DNA of 64,000 nt from Bacteroidetes bacterium GWF2_40_14. Its GTDB lineage: Bacteria; Bacteroidota; Bacteroidia; Bacteroidales; UBA932. Every line of letters starts with the position of its first letter. The first letter of the stretch is position 1. Under the pieces are notes generated by a model. It saw only the letters and a list, made by a program, of their open reading frames with translations. It was not told the origin of the DNA and searched no databases. The stretch spans positions 1-64,000 of the forward strand of contig MEOK01000004.1 of NCBI GenBank assembly GCA_001769195.1, read 5' to 3'. The translations under genes were made by a program, and so were the position numbers. This document shows positions 37,983 through 47,394 of this stretch, in pieces.

Positions 37983-38770
37983 TGAATGCTGTCGGCAAGT
38001 TGTTCAAAAGCCGCTTTAATGGCAGGATCTGTAAATAGTTCGTTCATTTTACCATTATCGCAACTTTTGCACATTTTTTCGTTTATTGGAATCTGTGCGA
38101 GTAGCGGTACGTTAAACTCTTTGGCAAGTCTCTCACCGCCACCATTTCCAAAAATATAATATTTCTCATCAGGGTGATTAACGGGAGTAAACCAGGACAT
38201 ATTCTCGACAACTCCCAGAATTGGGATCCCTATCTGTTTGTCGCTGTACATATTTATTGCCTTTTTAACATCTGATAGTGCCATCTCCTGTGGGGTTGTT
38301 ACTACAATTACACCTGTTGGCATAAAGTTTTGCAGCAGGGTAATATGAACGTCTCCTGTTCCTGGAGGTGTGTCAATAATCAGATAATCAAGTTCTCCCC
38401 AATTTGTGTCTTTTAAAAGCTGAGTAAGGCCACTCGATGCGCGGGGCCCTCTCCAAATCACTGCTTCGGCAGGGTCAATAAAGAACCCTATTGACATTAC
38501 TTTTACTCCAAAATTAGTAAATGGGGTTACGTAATTTTTGCCATCGATAAGTTCTACATCGGGCATCTCGCACATTAAATTGAACAGTGTCGGAGCAGAA
38601 GGTCCGTAAATGTCTGCATCAAGAAGTCCGGTGGAATAGCCTTCAAGAGCCAGAGATACTGCAAGGCCTGCTGCTACGGTAGACTTTCCTACGCCACCTT
38701 TACCCGAGGCAATAATAATTATTTTTTTGATGTTAGAAAGATTTGTTTTTTGAATTGCGTTGTTATCCAT
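37979..38770 (-). CDS. mrp: Mrp/NBP35-family Fe-S carrier ATPase
   Basis: IIASGKGGVGKSTVAAGLA; LLDADIYGPSAP; IDTPPGTGDVHITLLQ; VVTTPQ. Confidence 0.95.
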   Translation of the reverse strand: MDNNAIQKTNLSNIKKIIIIASGKGGVGKSTVAAGLAVSLALEGYSTGLLDADIYGPSAPTLFNLMCEMPDVELIDGKNYVTPFTNFGVKVMSIGFFIDPAEAVIWRGPRASSGLTQLLKDTNWGELDYLIIDTPPGTGDVHITLLQNFMPTGVIVVTTPQEMALSDVKKAINMYSDKQIGIPILGVVENMSWFTPVNHPDEKYYIFGNGGGERLAKEFNVPLLAQIPINEKMCKSCDNGKMNELFTDPAIKAAFEQLADSIQ

Positions 38771-38773
38771 TGT

Positions 38774-39646
38774 TTATTTTGAATTAATTATATCCCATAT
38801 TTTTTTGATCTCTCCGCTAATTTGAGAATCGGGAGCATATTCTATAATACTCTTGCATTTTACCATTGCCTCAACTACCAACGGGTCAAAACCGAGTTTC
38901 CCGGCAAAAAGTATTTTTTTCTCAGAACAGTAAGATTCAATGATGTCCGATAAATCGGTGTTAAGGTCATATTTATTTATAATAACCCATGTTGTGTTTT
39001 TAAATTTTGCAGTTATCTCCAGAGCCCTTTTTAAATCATTCAGGCCGGACAATGAGGGCTCTGTCACTATCACAACGTTATCTGTTCCCGTTATTGAAGA
39101 GATAACAGAACAACCTATACCGGGAGGGCCATCAATGATTATTTTGTCTAAATTATACTCTCCTGAAATTTTTCTGGCTTTTTCTCGGACAAGGTTTACA
39201 AGTTTTCCCGAATTTTCCTCCCCGGGAGCTAAACGGCCATATACCATTCTGCCATTTCTGAATGCTCCGGAGTACATACGGCTTTTATTGTTATCAGCCA
39301 TAGTTATAGCTTTTTGAGGACAAATCCGGCAACAAAGCCGGCACCCGTCGCAAGAAATGTCGTTAATGTGAGTTTTGCCCTCTGAGAAAAAAATTGCATC
39401 GAACCTGCAGTAATCTTTGCAAAGGCCACAGTTTGTACAAGAAGTGCTGTCAATGACAGCTTTCTGTCCGGCAATGTAGACCTCCTCTTCCTCGTGTGAA
39501 GGATTAAACAAAATGTAAAGATTTGCTGCATCTACATCGCAGTCTGCTACCACGACATTATTTTCTATAGTAGCAAAAGCAGCACTGATACTACTTTTTC
39601 CTGTTCCTCCCTTACCGCTGATTATGGCCGTTTCCATACTTTTCAT
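38774..39646 (-). CDS. MinD-superfamily P-loop ATPase with inserted ferredoxin domain (copy 1)
   Basis: IISGKGGTGKSSIS; CTNCGLCKDYCRFDAI; CDGCRLCCRICPQKAI. Start refined to about 39646 (MKSMETA) from the upstream overlap. Confidence 0.9.
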   Translation of the reverse strand: MKSMETAIISGKGGTGKSSISAAFATIENNVVVADCDVDAANLYILFNPSHEEEEVYIAGQKAVIDSTSCTNCGLCKDYCRFDAIFFSEGKTHINDISCDGCRLCCRICPQKAITMADNNKSRMYSGAFRNGRMVYGRLAPGEENSGKLVNLVREKARKISGEYNLDKIIIDGPPGIGCSVISSITGTDNVVIVTEPSLSGLNDLKRALEITAKFKNTTWVIINKYDLNTDLSDIIESYCSEKKILFAGKLGFDPLVVEAMVKCKSIIEYAPDSQISGEIKKIWDIINSK

Positions 39647-40502
39647 AAATTGATTTGAACATAGTTTCGAAAAAAGGTAGCCATTCTGACTTGTATTTAG
39701 CAACAACCTCTCCTTTTGAATAAAGAGTGGCAATTTCCTTGTCGAAAGGTATCTCTGCTAAAAGCGGAATATTTTCCAATATAAGATAATCATACACCGC
39801 TTTGTCTCCAAGGCCGGCACGATTAATAATCACTCCATATGAGTTGCCCAATGTTTTAAGAGTCTCAACAGATTGTTTAAGGTCGCTTAACCCAAATGGA
39901 GTTGGCTCAGTGACCAGAATTACGAAATCAGCGACATTTACTGTCTGAATAAACGGACACGAAGTGCCGGGAGGAGAGTCCATTAATACAATCTCGTTGT
40001 CGCCGGCCTCTTTTATTGCTGCTTTAATAACTGATACTGGGGAAAAAACTCCCACCCTTACCCGTGCTTCAATTATTGATGAGTTTAAAGCTGAATGAAA
40101 TCTTCTTATTTTGCCTAAAGAGACATCTTTTTCGGTAATAGCGTCATATGCACAAGCAACTGAACAAGCACCACATCCATGGCAAAGATCCTCCATGGTC
40201 TTGATAATTTTCATGTCGCGAAGAAGAAAAATTGCATTATAACTGCAGTATTCCTGGCACTTACCGCAATATGTGCACTTGCTTTCATCTATTACGGGTA
40301 CTTTTTGAGTTACATCCATACTACTCAAAGTCTTTCCCTTAAAAAAGATCATGACATTAGGCTCTTCGGCATCACAATCAATAAGAGTTACTTTATAGTT
40401 GAGCTGCTGAAGAGCATAAAATAAATTTGTAGATATCAGAGTCTTTCCGGTTCCCCCTTTTCCGCTGGCAATGGCAATTCTTATCTTCCGGGGCTCAATC
40501 AT
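39612..40502 (-). CDS. MinD-superfamily P-loop ATPase with inserted ferredoxin domain (copy 2)
   Basis: IASGKGGTGKTLIS; CTYCGKCQEYCSYNAI; CHGCGACSVACAYDAI; LMDSPPGTSCP. Confidence 0.93.
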   Translation of the reverse strand: MIEPRKIRIAIASGKGGTGKTLISTNLFYALQQLNYKVTLIDCDAEEPNVMIFFKGKTLSSMDVTQKVPVIDESKCTYCGKCQEYCSYNAIFLLRDMKIIKTMEDLCHGCGACSVACAYDAITEKDVSLGKIRRFHSALNSSIIEARVRVGVFSPVSVIKAAIKEAGDNEIVLMDSPPGTSCPFIQTVNVADFVILVTEPTPFGLSDLKQSVETLKTLGNSYGVIINRAGLGDKAVYDYLILENIPLLAEIPFDKEIATLYSKGEVVAKYKSEWLPFFETMFKSIYEKYGNGHNQR

Positions 40503-40938
40503 ACGACAAGCGGATTTTCACATCTGTCAAAGTTGGTTCAATAGCCCTTTTTAGAAAATCTGTGTTCCATGTCTTAAGGTTGTCGTGAGTTATAAAATAC
40601 TTTTGAGGAATTGGATGCGTTCCAAAACTAACCTCAACACCATATTTTTCCGGAATAAACTTTTTAAAATGTTCCATATAAGGACAAGGGGGATATCCAA
40701 CAAGAAAACAGGTGGCAAAATGGATTTTTTGAACTCCGTTCTTTATCATCTCTTCCGGAGTGTACTCTATGTTTCCTCCCGGACAGCCTCCACAAGTTGT
40801 AAAGGCAGCTATTTCGAGATCCATATCTTTGTATGCTGCAAACGCCCCTTCGCGCTTTTGAGCAGAACGGAAGCATTTACCCCCCGCACAAGTTTTATAC
40901 CTGTCGCAAATAATAATACCGATTTTTACCTTTTCCAT
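40495..40938 (-). CDS. CGGC-domain protein
   Basis: ICDRYKTCAGGKCFRSAQKREGAF; FTTCGGCPGGNI; CPYMEHF; FGTHPIPQKY. Confidence 0.9.
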   Translation of the reverse strand: MEKVKIGIIICDRYKTCAGGKCFRSAQKREGAFAAYKDMDLEIAAFTTCGGCPGGNIEYTPEEMIKNGVQKIHFATCFLVGYPPCPYMEHFKKFIPEKYGVEVSFGTHPIPQKYFITHDNLKTWNTDFLKRAIEPTLTDVKIRLSYD

Positions 40939-40949
40939 ATATTGTATGT

Positions 40950-41288
40950 TTAATGGTCACAAGCATTACTCCCTGTTTCAAGAGAATTTTTAAGCCAGTC
41001 AGATACAAGTTCATGAGAACTTTTTGGCTGTGCTCCTACATTTACTTTAATATTTTGAGCAGAAAACAAGTCAAGGGCTCTTTGTCCCATACCTCCTGCA
41101 ATTACATCGGTGACACCGCGTTCGGCTAACCAACCGGGAAGCAGTCCTGGTTCATGAGGAGGAGGTGTAACAAGTTTTTCTCCAATAATGGCGTTATTCT
41201 CTACATCTATTATGGCAAATTGCTGGCAATGGCCAAAATGGGAACATAAAACACCGTTTTCCAACGGAATAGCAAATTTTAATTTCAT
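40950..41288 (-). CDS. NifB/NifX-type dinitrogenase iron-molybdenum cofactor domain protein
   Basis: KFAIPLENGVLCSHFGHCQQFAIIDVENN; GVTDVIAGGMGQRALDLF. Confidence 0.9.
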   Translation of the reverse strand: MKLKFAIPLENGVLCSHFGHCQQFAIIDVENNAIIGEKLVTPPPHEPGLLPGWLAERGVTDVIAGGMGQRALDLFSAQNIKVNVGAQPKSSHELVSDWLKNSLETGSNACDH

Positions 41289-41324
41289 TATATTTATTAT
41301 TGATTATGTGTTTTTTTAATTTAA

Positions 41325-41357
41325 AAATCCATGCTGTATATGAGGCAGCATGGATTT
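41325..41357 (-). terminator. intrinsic terminator-like hairpin downstream of the DUF5320-like gene
   Basis: 12-bp perfect stem AAATCCATGCTG/CAGCATGGATTT; minus-strand continuation is T-rich (TTTTTAAATT). Confidence 0.7.
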
Positions 41358-41366
41358 AGCATGTTG

Positions 41367-41606
41367 CTAAGACTGGCTGTTGCCTCTTAATCGTCTGCCC
41401 TTTCCATTTCCCTGTCCCATACCTTTCCCCGGGCCATTGCCTGCACCAGCTCCTCTTCTCAACCCGGCACCATTGTGCATAGGCGGAGTACTATTTAGTG
41501 AACTTTCCTGTTCACCTGATTCCGTTTTAACTGGATTGCACCTTCCCATTTGGCGACCAGTTCCCGGGCCTTCTCCATTTGGCCCTTTTCCATTTAATCT
41601 TGGCAT
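41367..41606 (-). CDS. DUF5320-like glycine-rich small protein
   Basis: MPRLNGKGPNGEGPGTGRQMGRC N-terminus, Gly/Arg-rich tail; SD AAAGGAGGTAATTATG. Confidence 0.75.
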   Translation of the reverse strand: MPRLNGKGPNGEGPGTGRQMGRCNPVKTESGEQESSLNSTPPMHNGAGLRRGAGAGNGPGKGMGQGNGKGRRLRGNSQS

Positions 41607-41617
41607 AATTACCTCCT

Positions 41618-41950
41618 TTATTGTTGATTGTTTTCGTGGTTCAATAACCCGATTATTTCGTTGATCGTTTTTTCGTGGCCATTAATTACCACTAATTGAA
41701 TTTGCAGACTATCAAAAATCGATTTTACCTTTGCTCCAAATTCTCCTGAAACTACTTTTTTAACTCCTCTGGATGCTACCAGTTGAACAGAGGCCGGACC
41801 AGCTCCTTCAATATTTTCTTTGTTAGAATTGGGAACAAATTCTGTTGCTTTAGACTCTGTGTCATAAACTACAAAATATGAACAACGGCCAAAACGGCTG
41901 TCTAATTTTGCTTCAAGGCTATTGCCTGTTGATGTAATTGCTACTTTCAT
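41618..41950 (-). CDS. NifB/NifX-type dinitrogenase iron-molybdenum cofactor domain protein
   Basis: MKVAITSTGNSLEAKLDSRFGRCSYFVVYD; SRGVKKVVSGEFGAKV. Confidence 0.92.
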   Translation of the reverse strand: MKVAITSTGNSLEAKLDSRFGRCSYFVVYDTESKATEFVPNSNKENIEGAGPASVQLVASRGVKKVVSGEFGAKVKSIFDSLQIQLVVINGHEKTINEIIGLLNHENNQQ

Positions 41951-41963
41951 ATACTTTTATTAT

Positions 41964-42407
41964 TTATTTCTCATTTGTGTTTTGCTCTGATTCCTCCTTG
42001 AATTGTTCAATATCATCTGAACCGCAAAGAGAGCAGTATTTTATTTCCAACTCTTTAGCCGGATGATTGAACAAGCACCCACAACTATTGCAAGAGTACC
42101 ATTCGCTGTCGAAATAGACCTTGCCTCCTTCAAATACTATTGCTTTACCCAATATAAATGCCTGTGCAATTTTGCGTCGGGCACTTTCATATACCCGAGT
42201 ATATGTGGGACGTGATATCCCCATTATTACAGATGCTTCTGCCTGACCATATAACTCAAAGTCACTTAGACGGATGGATTCATACTCTTCGTAATTGATT
42301 ACAACAGGATTATTCGCTTCTTTTAGCCCTATAGGACTGTACCCCTTGAAGTGAGGGGGATTATTTACTCGTCGTCTTAATTTAGGTCTTGGCATAATAT
42401 AGATCAA
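41964..42407 (-). CDS. DUF134 (UPF0251) helix-turn-helix protein
   Basis: MPRPKLRRRVNNPP..YEEYESIRLSDFELYGQAEASVIMGISRPTYTRVYESARRKIAQAFILGKAI; C-terminal CxxC pairs. Confidence 0.93.
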   Translation of the reverse strand: MIYIMPRPKLRRRVNNPPHFKGYSPIGLKEANNPVVINYEEYESIRLSDFELYGQAEASVIMGISRPTYTRVYESARRKIAQAFILGKAIVFEGGKVYFDSEWYSCNSCGCLFNHPAKELEIKYCSLCGSDDIEQFKEESEQNTNEK

Positions 42408-42491
42408 ATGTTCGATACAAAGATAACAAACAATAGTTCAAAACGAATTTTTTTTTTAATTTTGCATAATATAACTGAAAATATTATTTCC

Positions 42492-43715
42492 ATGAATTTT
42501 ATAACCGAGAAAAAAGTGAGTTCATATAGAACTAGATTGTTGGTTCTTATATTAATAACAGGAAGCAACATAAACGGACAACCAAGGGAGCTTACATTGG
42601 GCAATGCAATAAGTATGGCATTACAAAACAATATTGAATATAAGACATACAAACTTAATGTTGAGCAGAATAAAGCGCTAAAGAAATCTGCATTTACTAT
42701 AGAGAACACACAAATTTTTTACGGGAGCGATAAAAATAATATTGCAGAAAACGGATATCCACTAAATATTATAGGTGTCGAGCAAAATTTTAATTTTCCG
42801 ACTGTTTATACTGCTCAATATAAGGTTAATAATACAGCTGTCTCACTATCTGAAATGGATTTGGAGAACCATCGTCTGTTACTTATAAAAGATGTTTCAA
42901 AGGAGTATTATGAGATAGGTTACCTGATGAATAAAGAGTATTTCTATAAAAATCTGGATTCCCTGTATAAAGGTCTTATAAAAGAGGTAGATAGAAAGCA
43001 CAAAAGCGGGACTGCCAAAAATCTTGATTTGCTTAACGTCCTGGCTAAGCATCAACAAATACTCCTTTCATTAGATCATCTCGGGCATGATATTTCAATT
43101 GCATATAAGAGATTGATGCTACTTATAAATGATAATTCACCAATTATTATACCGGGAATTGAACCGGCACAGTTGATAGTTTCAAATCAACCACTTAGAA
43201 TAAATCCTGGTGTAAAATATAAAAGATTGGCGACACAAATGCAGGAAGAACAGCTAAAAGTAGAGCAAAACAGGCTATTGCCAGACATTACATTGTCTTT
43301 TTATAATGGTACTAACAAATTTTCGGGGTCAGAAAATTATCCCGGATACCAAATTGGCATATCCGTTCCGTTGTTTTTTTCAGGGCAGAAGTCAAAGATA
43401 GAGGCAGGTAAAATTGCTGTATCAATCTCAAAAAATGAAGAGGAAAAGTATTTGCGATATTTAAAATTAAGGAGAGAGGAGCTAATGAGCGAAATTAGAA
43501 AACTAAGGGAGTCTCTTAATTACTTTTCAACAACCGGTAAAAAATTAAGTGATGAAATTGTAAAAGGAGCAAAAGAGAGCTATGAATCACAAGAGATAGA
43601 TCTGTTTCAATACGTCCAGAGTATTGAAAATGCAATCATTATAGAGATGGAACATCTCGACTGGCTTGCGAAATACAACAATGTTGTTTTGGAACTGAAC
43701 TATCTGGAAATGTAA
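42492..43715 (+). CDS. TolC-like outer membrane efflux protein
   Basis: LTLGNAISMALQNNIEYK; IGISVPLFFSGQKSKIEAGKIAVSISKNEEE. ATG at 42492. Confidence 0.85.
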   Translation: MNFITEKKVSSYRTRLLVLILITGSNINGQPRELTLGNAISMALQNNIEYKTYKLNVEQNKALKKSAFTIENTQIFYGSDKNNIAENGYPLNIIGVEQNFNFPTVYTAQYKVNNTAVSLSEMDLENHRLLLIKDVSKEYYEIGYLMNKEYFYKNLDSLYKGLIKEVDRKHKSGTAKNLDLLNVLAKHQQILLSLDHLGHDISIAYKRLMLLINDNSPIIIPGIEPAQLIVSNQPLRINPGVKYKRLATQMQEEQLKVEQNRLLPDITLSFYNGTNKFSGSENYPGYQIGISVPLFFSGQKSKIEAGKIAVSISKNEEEKYLRYLKLRREELMSEIRKLRESLNYFSTTGKKLSDEIVKGAKESYESQEIDLFQYVQSIENAIIIEMEHLDWLAKYNNVVLELNYLEM

Positions 43716-43791
43716 TGATATTTGTGTCGTAATAATGAATCATAGTACATAACAAGGTTAATTAACATTTGATAATATTTTTATAAAATAT

Positions 43792-43822
43792 TTTGACACA
43801 TAGAAAATTTAAACTAAATTTG
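43792..43822 (+). promoter_or_regulatory. Bacteroidetes-type promoter of the Fur/PerR-like gene
   Basis: TTTG (43792-43795), 19-bp spacer, TAAATTTG (43815-43822) matching TTTG-N19-TAnnTTTG. Abuts inverted repeat AATATTTT-TAT-AAAATATT (43774-43792). Confidence 0.6.
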
Positions 43823-43855
43823 AATAATTCCTAAATAAGAATAATTGCAAATAAG

Positions 43856-44278
43856 ATGAGCCATAATTTTCGGGATATTTTATCAGAGTCGGGACTTAAA
43901 GTGACTCCGCAAAGAGTTGCTGTACTGGAATCCTTTGATTTGGTGCAAAAGCACCCAACAGCTGAGCAGATCATTGCCCAGGTCCGTTTAAAAAATCCGG
44001 ATGTTGCTACTGGCACTATCTATAATATACTGGATACTCTTGTCGAAAAAAAAATAATCTGCAGGGTAAAAACAGACCGTGATATTATGAGATACGACTC
44101 AACTACAGAGAAACATCATCATCTTTATTGCTTGGAGTCAGAGACTATTGCAGATTATTATGATGAAGAGTTGAATTCTATTCTTGAAAACTATTTCAGT
44201 AACAAAGCGATTGACAATTTTTCCGTCGAGGATATCAAACTTCAGATAGTAGGAAGATTTACAAATAGGAATTATTAA
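43856..44278 (+). CDS. Fur family regulator (PerR-like)
   Basis: LSESGLKVTPQRVAVLESFDLVQKHPTAEQIIAQVRLKNPDVATGTIYNILDTLVEKKII; YDSTTEKHHHLYC. Confidence 0.93.
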   Translation: MSHNFRDILSESGLKVTPQRVAVLESFDLVQKHPTAEQIIAQVRLKNPDVATGTIYNILDTLVEKKIICRVKTDRDIMRYDSTTEKHHHLYCLESETIADYYDEELNSILENYFSNKAIDNFSVEDIKLQIVGRFTNRNY

Positions 44279-44305
44279 ACAAGTAAAATTTAAAAATTAA
44301 TAAAA

Positions 44306-45019
44306 ATGGAAGCGAATCAAAATCATTATTCAATGCCTCGTATAGGCGAAGCTGCCCCGGAATTTAAGGCAGTTACAACACAAGGGAATATTAACTTCCC
44401 GGGAGATTATAAGGGTAGTTGGGTGATCCTTTTCAGTCATCCGGCAGATTTTACTCCTGTCTGCACATCAGAGTTTATGACATTTGCAAGTATGGAGCCT
44501 CAATTTAACGAAGTAAACTGCAAGCTTGTTGGGCTCTCTGTTGACGGACTATACAGCCACATAGCCTGGCTGAGAACAATTAAAGAGAAGATCGAATATA
44601 AAGGGATGAAAGACATAGAAGTGAAATTTCCCCTTATTGAGGATATTACAATGGAGGTTGCTAATAAATATGGAATGATGCAACCCGGCGAAAGTAATAC
44701 TAAAGCAGTAAGGGCTGTATTCGTGATTGACCCCAAAGGTATCATTCGTACAATAATCTACTATCCTCTCAGTTTGGGTCGCAACTTTGATGAGTTGTTC
44801 AGAGTAGTTATAGCATTGCAGACTGCTGATAAGTTCTCAATCGCAACACCGGCAGACTGGCGCCCGGGTGATGATGTAATCGTACCTACAGCAGGCTCGT
44901 GCGGAGTTGCCAAAGAGAGGATGGAGAGCAAAGACGAGATGAAGTGCTACGACTGGTTCTTCTGCACAAAAAAGCTTTCTGCAGAAAAAGTGATGTCTGA
45001 AATCAAAAAACAGAATTAG
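44306..45019 (+). CDS. peroxiredoxin (1-Cys Prx6/AhpC-like)
   Basis: FSHPADFTPVCTSEFMTFASM; GLSVDGLYSHIAWL. Confidence 0.96.
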   Translation: MEANQNHYSMPRIGEAAPEFKAVTTQGNINFPGDYKGSWVILFSHPADFTPVCTSEFMTFASMEPQFNEVNCKLVGLSVDGLYSHIAWLRTIKEKIEYKGMKDIEVKFPLIEDITMEVANKYGMMQPGESNTKAVRAVFVIDPKGIIRTIIYYPLSLGRNFDELFRVVIALQTADKFSIATPADWRPGDDVIVPTAGSCGVAKERMESKDEMKCYDWFFCTKKLSAEKVMSEIKKQN

Positions 45020-46482
45020 ATTTCAAACCACTCAATGTAATTTTCAGGGGCCTTTCTGGGAAATGAGTTGTGTACAAAATCATTAAGCAGGCTATCGTAA
45101 TGATACGATTCTCCCCATTGCTTTGCGTTTTCTGCAACTTGTCTTACTGCATCAATTATGTAGTCAATCTCAGAATCTGTCATTGTGGGGTGTAGAGATA
45201 ATCGTATCCACCCGGGTTTCTCAGAAAGATCTCCCTGATTTATTTTACTTGTAATTTTGCATGAAGTGGCATAGTCTACATGCAGCAGATAGTGTCCGTA
45301 TGTTCCTGCGCAAGAGCATCCTCCGCGGACCTGGATGCCGAAGTGGTCGTTGAGTAGACGTACAACAAGGTTAAAATGGACGTCGGTCAGATAAAAAGAG
45401 ATAACTCCAATACGTTCTTCTTCATTATCTGCAAGAATATTCAAACCGGGGATTTGTCGGAATTCACCAAACACTTTTTTCAGCATCACATCCTCTCTCT
45501 CTTTGATATTATTGCACCCCATCTGTTCCTTTATCTTTATGGCTAGAGCTGCCCTTATAGATTGCAAAAAACCAGGTGTACCGCCATCCTCACGGGTTTC
45601 AAGATCATCTACGTATTTGTACTTGCCCCATCTGTTTGTCCAGTCAACAGTACCGCCCCCTGAAGTATCGGGGGCATTGTTAAGGTTGAGAGCTGAGTTC
45701 ATTATTAACACGCCTGAGCTTCCAGGACCGCCCAAAAATTTGTGGGGCGAGAAAAATATTGCATCTAGGCGTTCCAATGGGTCCGAAGGATGCATGTCAA
45801 TCTCTGTATATGGTGCAGATGCTGCAAAATCAACAAAACATAGCCCGTTGTTTTCATGCATTATTCTGGCTAGTTTATAATAGGGGGGTCTGATTCCTGT
45901 AACATTTGAACATGCAGAAAAAGAACCGATTTTAAGCGGGCGGTCTTTGTATTTCACAATTTCTCGTGTAAGGGAATCAGGATCTACCATTAAATCATGG
46001 TTTGGTTCCAAAACCACTACGTCTGCAATTGTTTCAAGCCATGATGTATGATTTGAGTGATGTTCCATATGTGTAAGGAAAACGACCGGACGCTCTTCCG
46101 GACTGATCTCAAAAAACTGCTTCGCCTGTTCCGGGATTCTCAGTCCAAGAATTCGCTGCAACTTATTCACCACAGAGGTCATTCCAAAACCATATGTCAT
46201 AATAATATCATCGCTGGATGCATTAACGTGACTTTTAATGATTTTATGGGACATTTTATAGATGTTGGTCATAATCATGCCAGTATCACTAGATTCCGAG
46301 TGTGTATTGGCTACCATTGGACCTATCTTGTTTTGAATCAATTCCTCTATTGGAGCATATAACCTTCCACTTGCAATCCAGTCAGCATAAATCAGTGGTT
46401 TGATGCCATATGGTGTCTGGATTTTAGCATCCCAACCAATAGTATTTTTGCGAAATTGAATGAAATGTTCTTCTAAACTCAT
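45016..46482 (-). CDS. class V aminotransferase (cysteine desulfurase-like)
   Basis: HMEHHSNHTSWLE; FVDFAASAPY; FFSPHKFLGGPGSSGVL (PLP lysine); VRGGCSCAGTYGHYLL. Confidence 0.92.
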   Translation of the reverse strand: MSLEEHFIQFRKNTIGWDAKIQTPYGIKPLIYADWIASGRLYAPIEELIQNKIGPMVANTHSESSDTGMIMTNIYKMSHKIIKSHVNASSDDIIMTYGFGMTSVVNKLQRILGLRIPEQAKQFFEISPEERPVVFLTHMEHHSNHTSWLETIADVVVLEPNHDLMVDPDSLTREIVKYKDRPLKIGSFSACSNVTGIRPPYYKLARIMHENNGLCFVDFAASAPYTEIDMHPSDPLERLDAIFFSPHKFLGGPGSSGVLIMNSALNLNNAPDTSGGGTVDWTNRWGKYKYVDDLETREDGGTPGFLQSIRAALAIKIKEQMGCNNIKEREDVMLKKVFGEFRQIPGLNILADNEEERIGVISFYLTDVHFNLVVRLLNDHFGIQVRGGCSCAGTYGHYLLHVDYATSCKITSKINQGDLSEKPGWIRLSLHPTMTDSEIDYIIDAVRQVAENAKQWGESYHYDSLLNDFVHNSFPRKAPENYIEWFEI

Positions 46483-46591
46483 AAATTTTCAATTTTAGTA
46501 TAATTTTACTGCAAATTTAGTCAAGTTTGACAGAAATTAGTTAGTTATTATAACTTTTTTGCATAAATTATACATTCGCTTTGTCACTGAT

Positions 46592-47383
46592 TTAGTATCT
46601 GACCACTACGAATGGCTTTAATGGTAAAGCCCGATAAATCGAACGGGCATCCTCTCTTGGCAATTCAATTGTTATATGATATATATATCCACTCCTGTCC
46701 GGGTCAAACAGAGCGCTAATGTTTTCTGACAAAAACCACCTGCGGTATTGTCTCTTGTATTGCCTGTATGCACGACGGGTTCCTGCAAGTTCATCCTCCT
46801 CCTGGTCAATCTCAATAACCATATTGTTGCTGAAGCTAAACATTACATAGACATCATTTTGTATTGGCAGAGCAGGAGCTGATTGATTTGCCTCTGCGGT
46901 ATCCTTGGGAGCTTTCTTTACCACAATAGGAAACTTCTCGATGCTTGATATCTCTTCAATTACCTGTATTGGCCCGGAATAGAGACTATCACGCAAAAAA
47001 TACGGTAGCTTTTTAAGCCCTTTGTTGATTTTTATTTTGGAAATTTTCGATTGAAAAAGGTACACACCTTTTAGTGAGAGAAAAGCGAGACTGTCGTTGA
47101 GGTCAATAAATAAGGCGATTGAGTCTGTTCTCGAGAGTTTTAGTGTGGAGCGGAGGTAGGCCTCGTGGTGTTCACTTGCTCTGACTTCTTTAATAAGATT
47201 TAGTGTCTCTTTGGGTAATTCTTTATCTGTCCCTCCGGATTTCAACTCAGCTATAGCCGATATTTTTCCAGCCTCGCTATGTGCCGGTATCAGACCAAAC
47301 AAAATGAATGCTAATAAAGCAATTGCAACCTGTATTACAAGGAATACTACGATTGTTTTTTTTGAGATATTTATATTTTTCAT
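46592..47383 (-). CDS. hypothetical membrane-anchored protein encoded with L,D-transpeptidases
   Basis: Single N-terminal TM (TIVVFLVIQVAIALLAFILFGLI), co-directional with the next gene across a 12-nt gap. Confidence 0.7.
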   Translation of the reverse strand: MKNINISKKTIVVFLVIQVAIALLAFILFGLIPAHSEAGKISAIAELKSGGTDKELPKETLNLIKEVRASEHHEAYLRSTLKLSRTDSIALFIDLNDSLAFLSLKGVYLFQSKISKIKINKGLKKLPYFLRDSLYSGPIQVIEEISSIEKFPIVVKKAPKDTAEANQSAPALPIQNDVYVMFSFSNNMVIEIDQEEDELAGTRRAYRQYKRQYRRWFLSENISALFDPDRSGYIYHITIELPREDARSIYRALPLKPFVVVRY

Positions 47384-47394
47384 TCTGATATCAG

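Noticed and set aside
41380-41664. Proline-rich plus-strand ORF
   Set aside because: It is the antisense shadow of the Gly-rich DUF5320-like gene; the composition explains the open frame.
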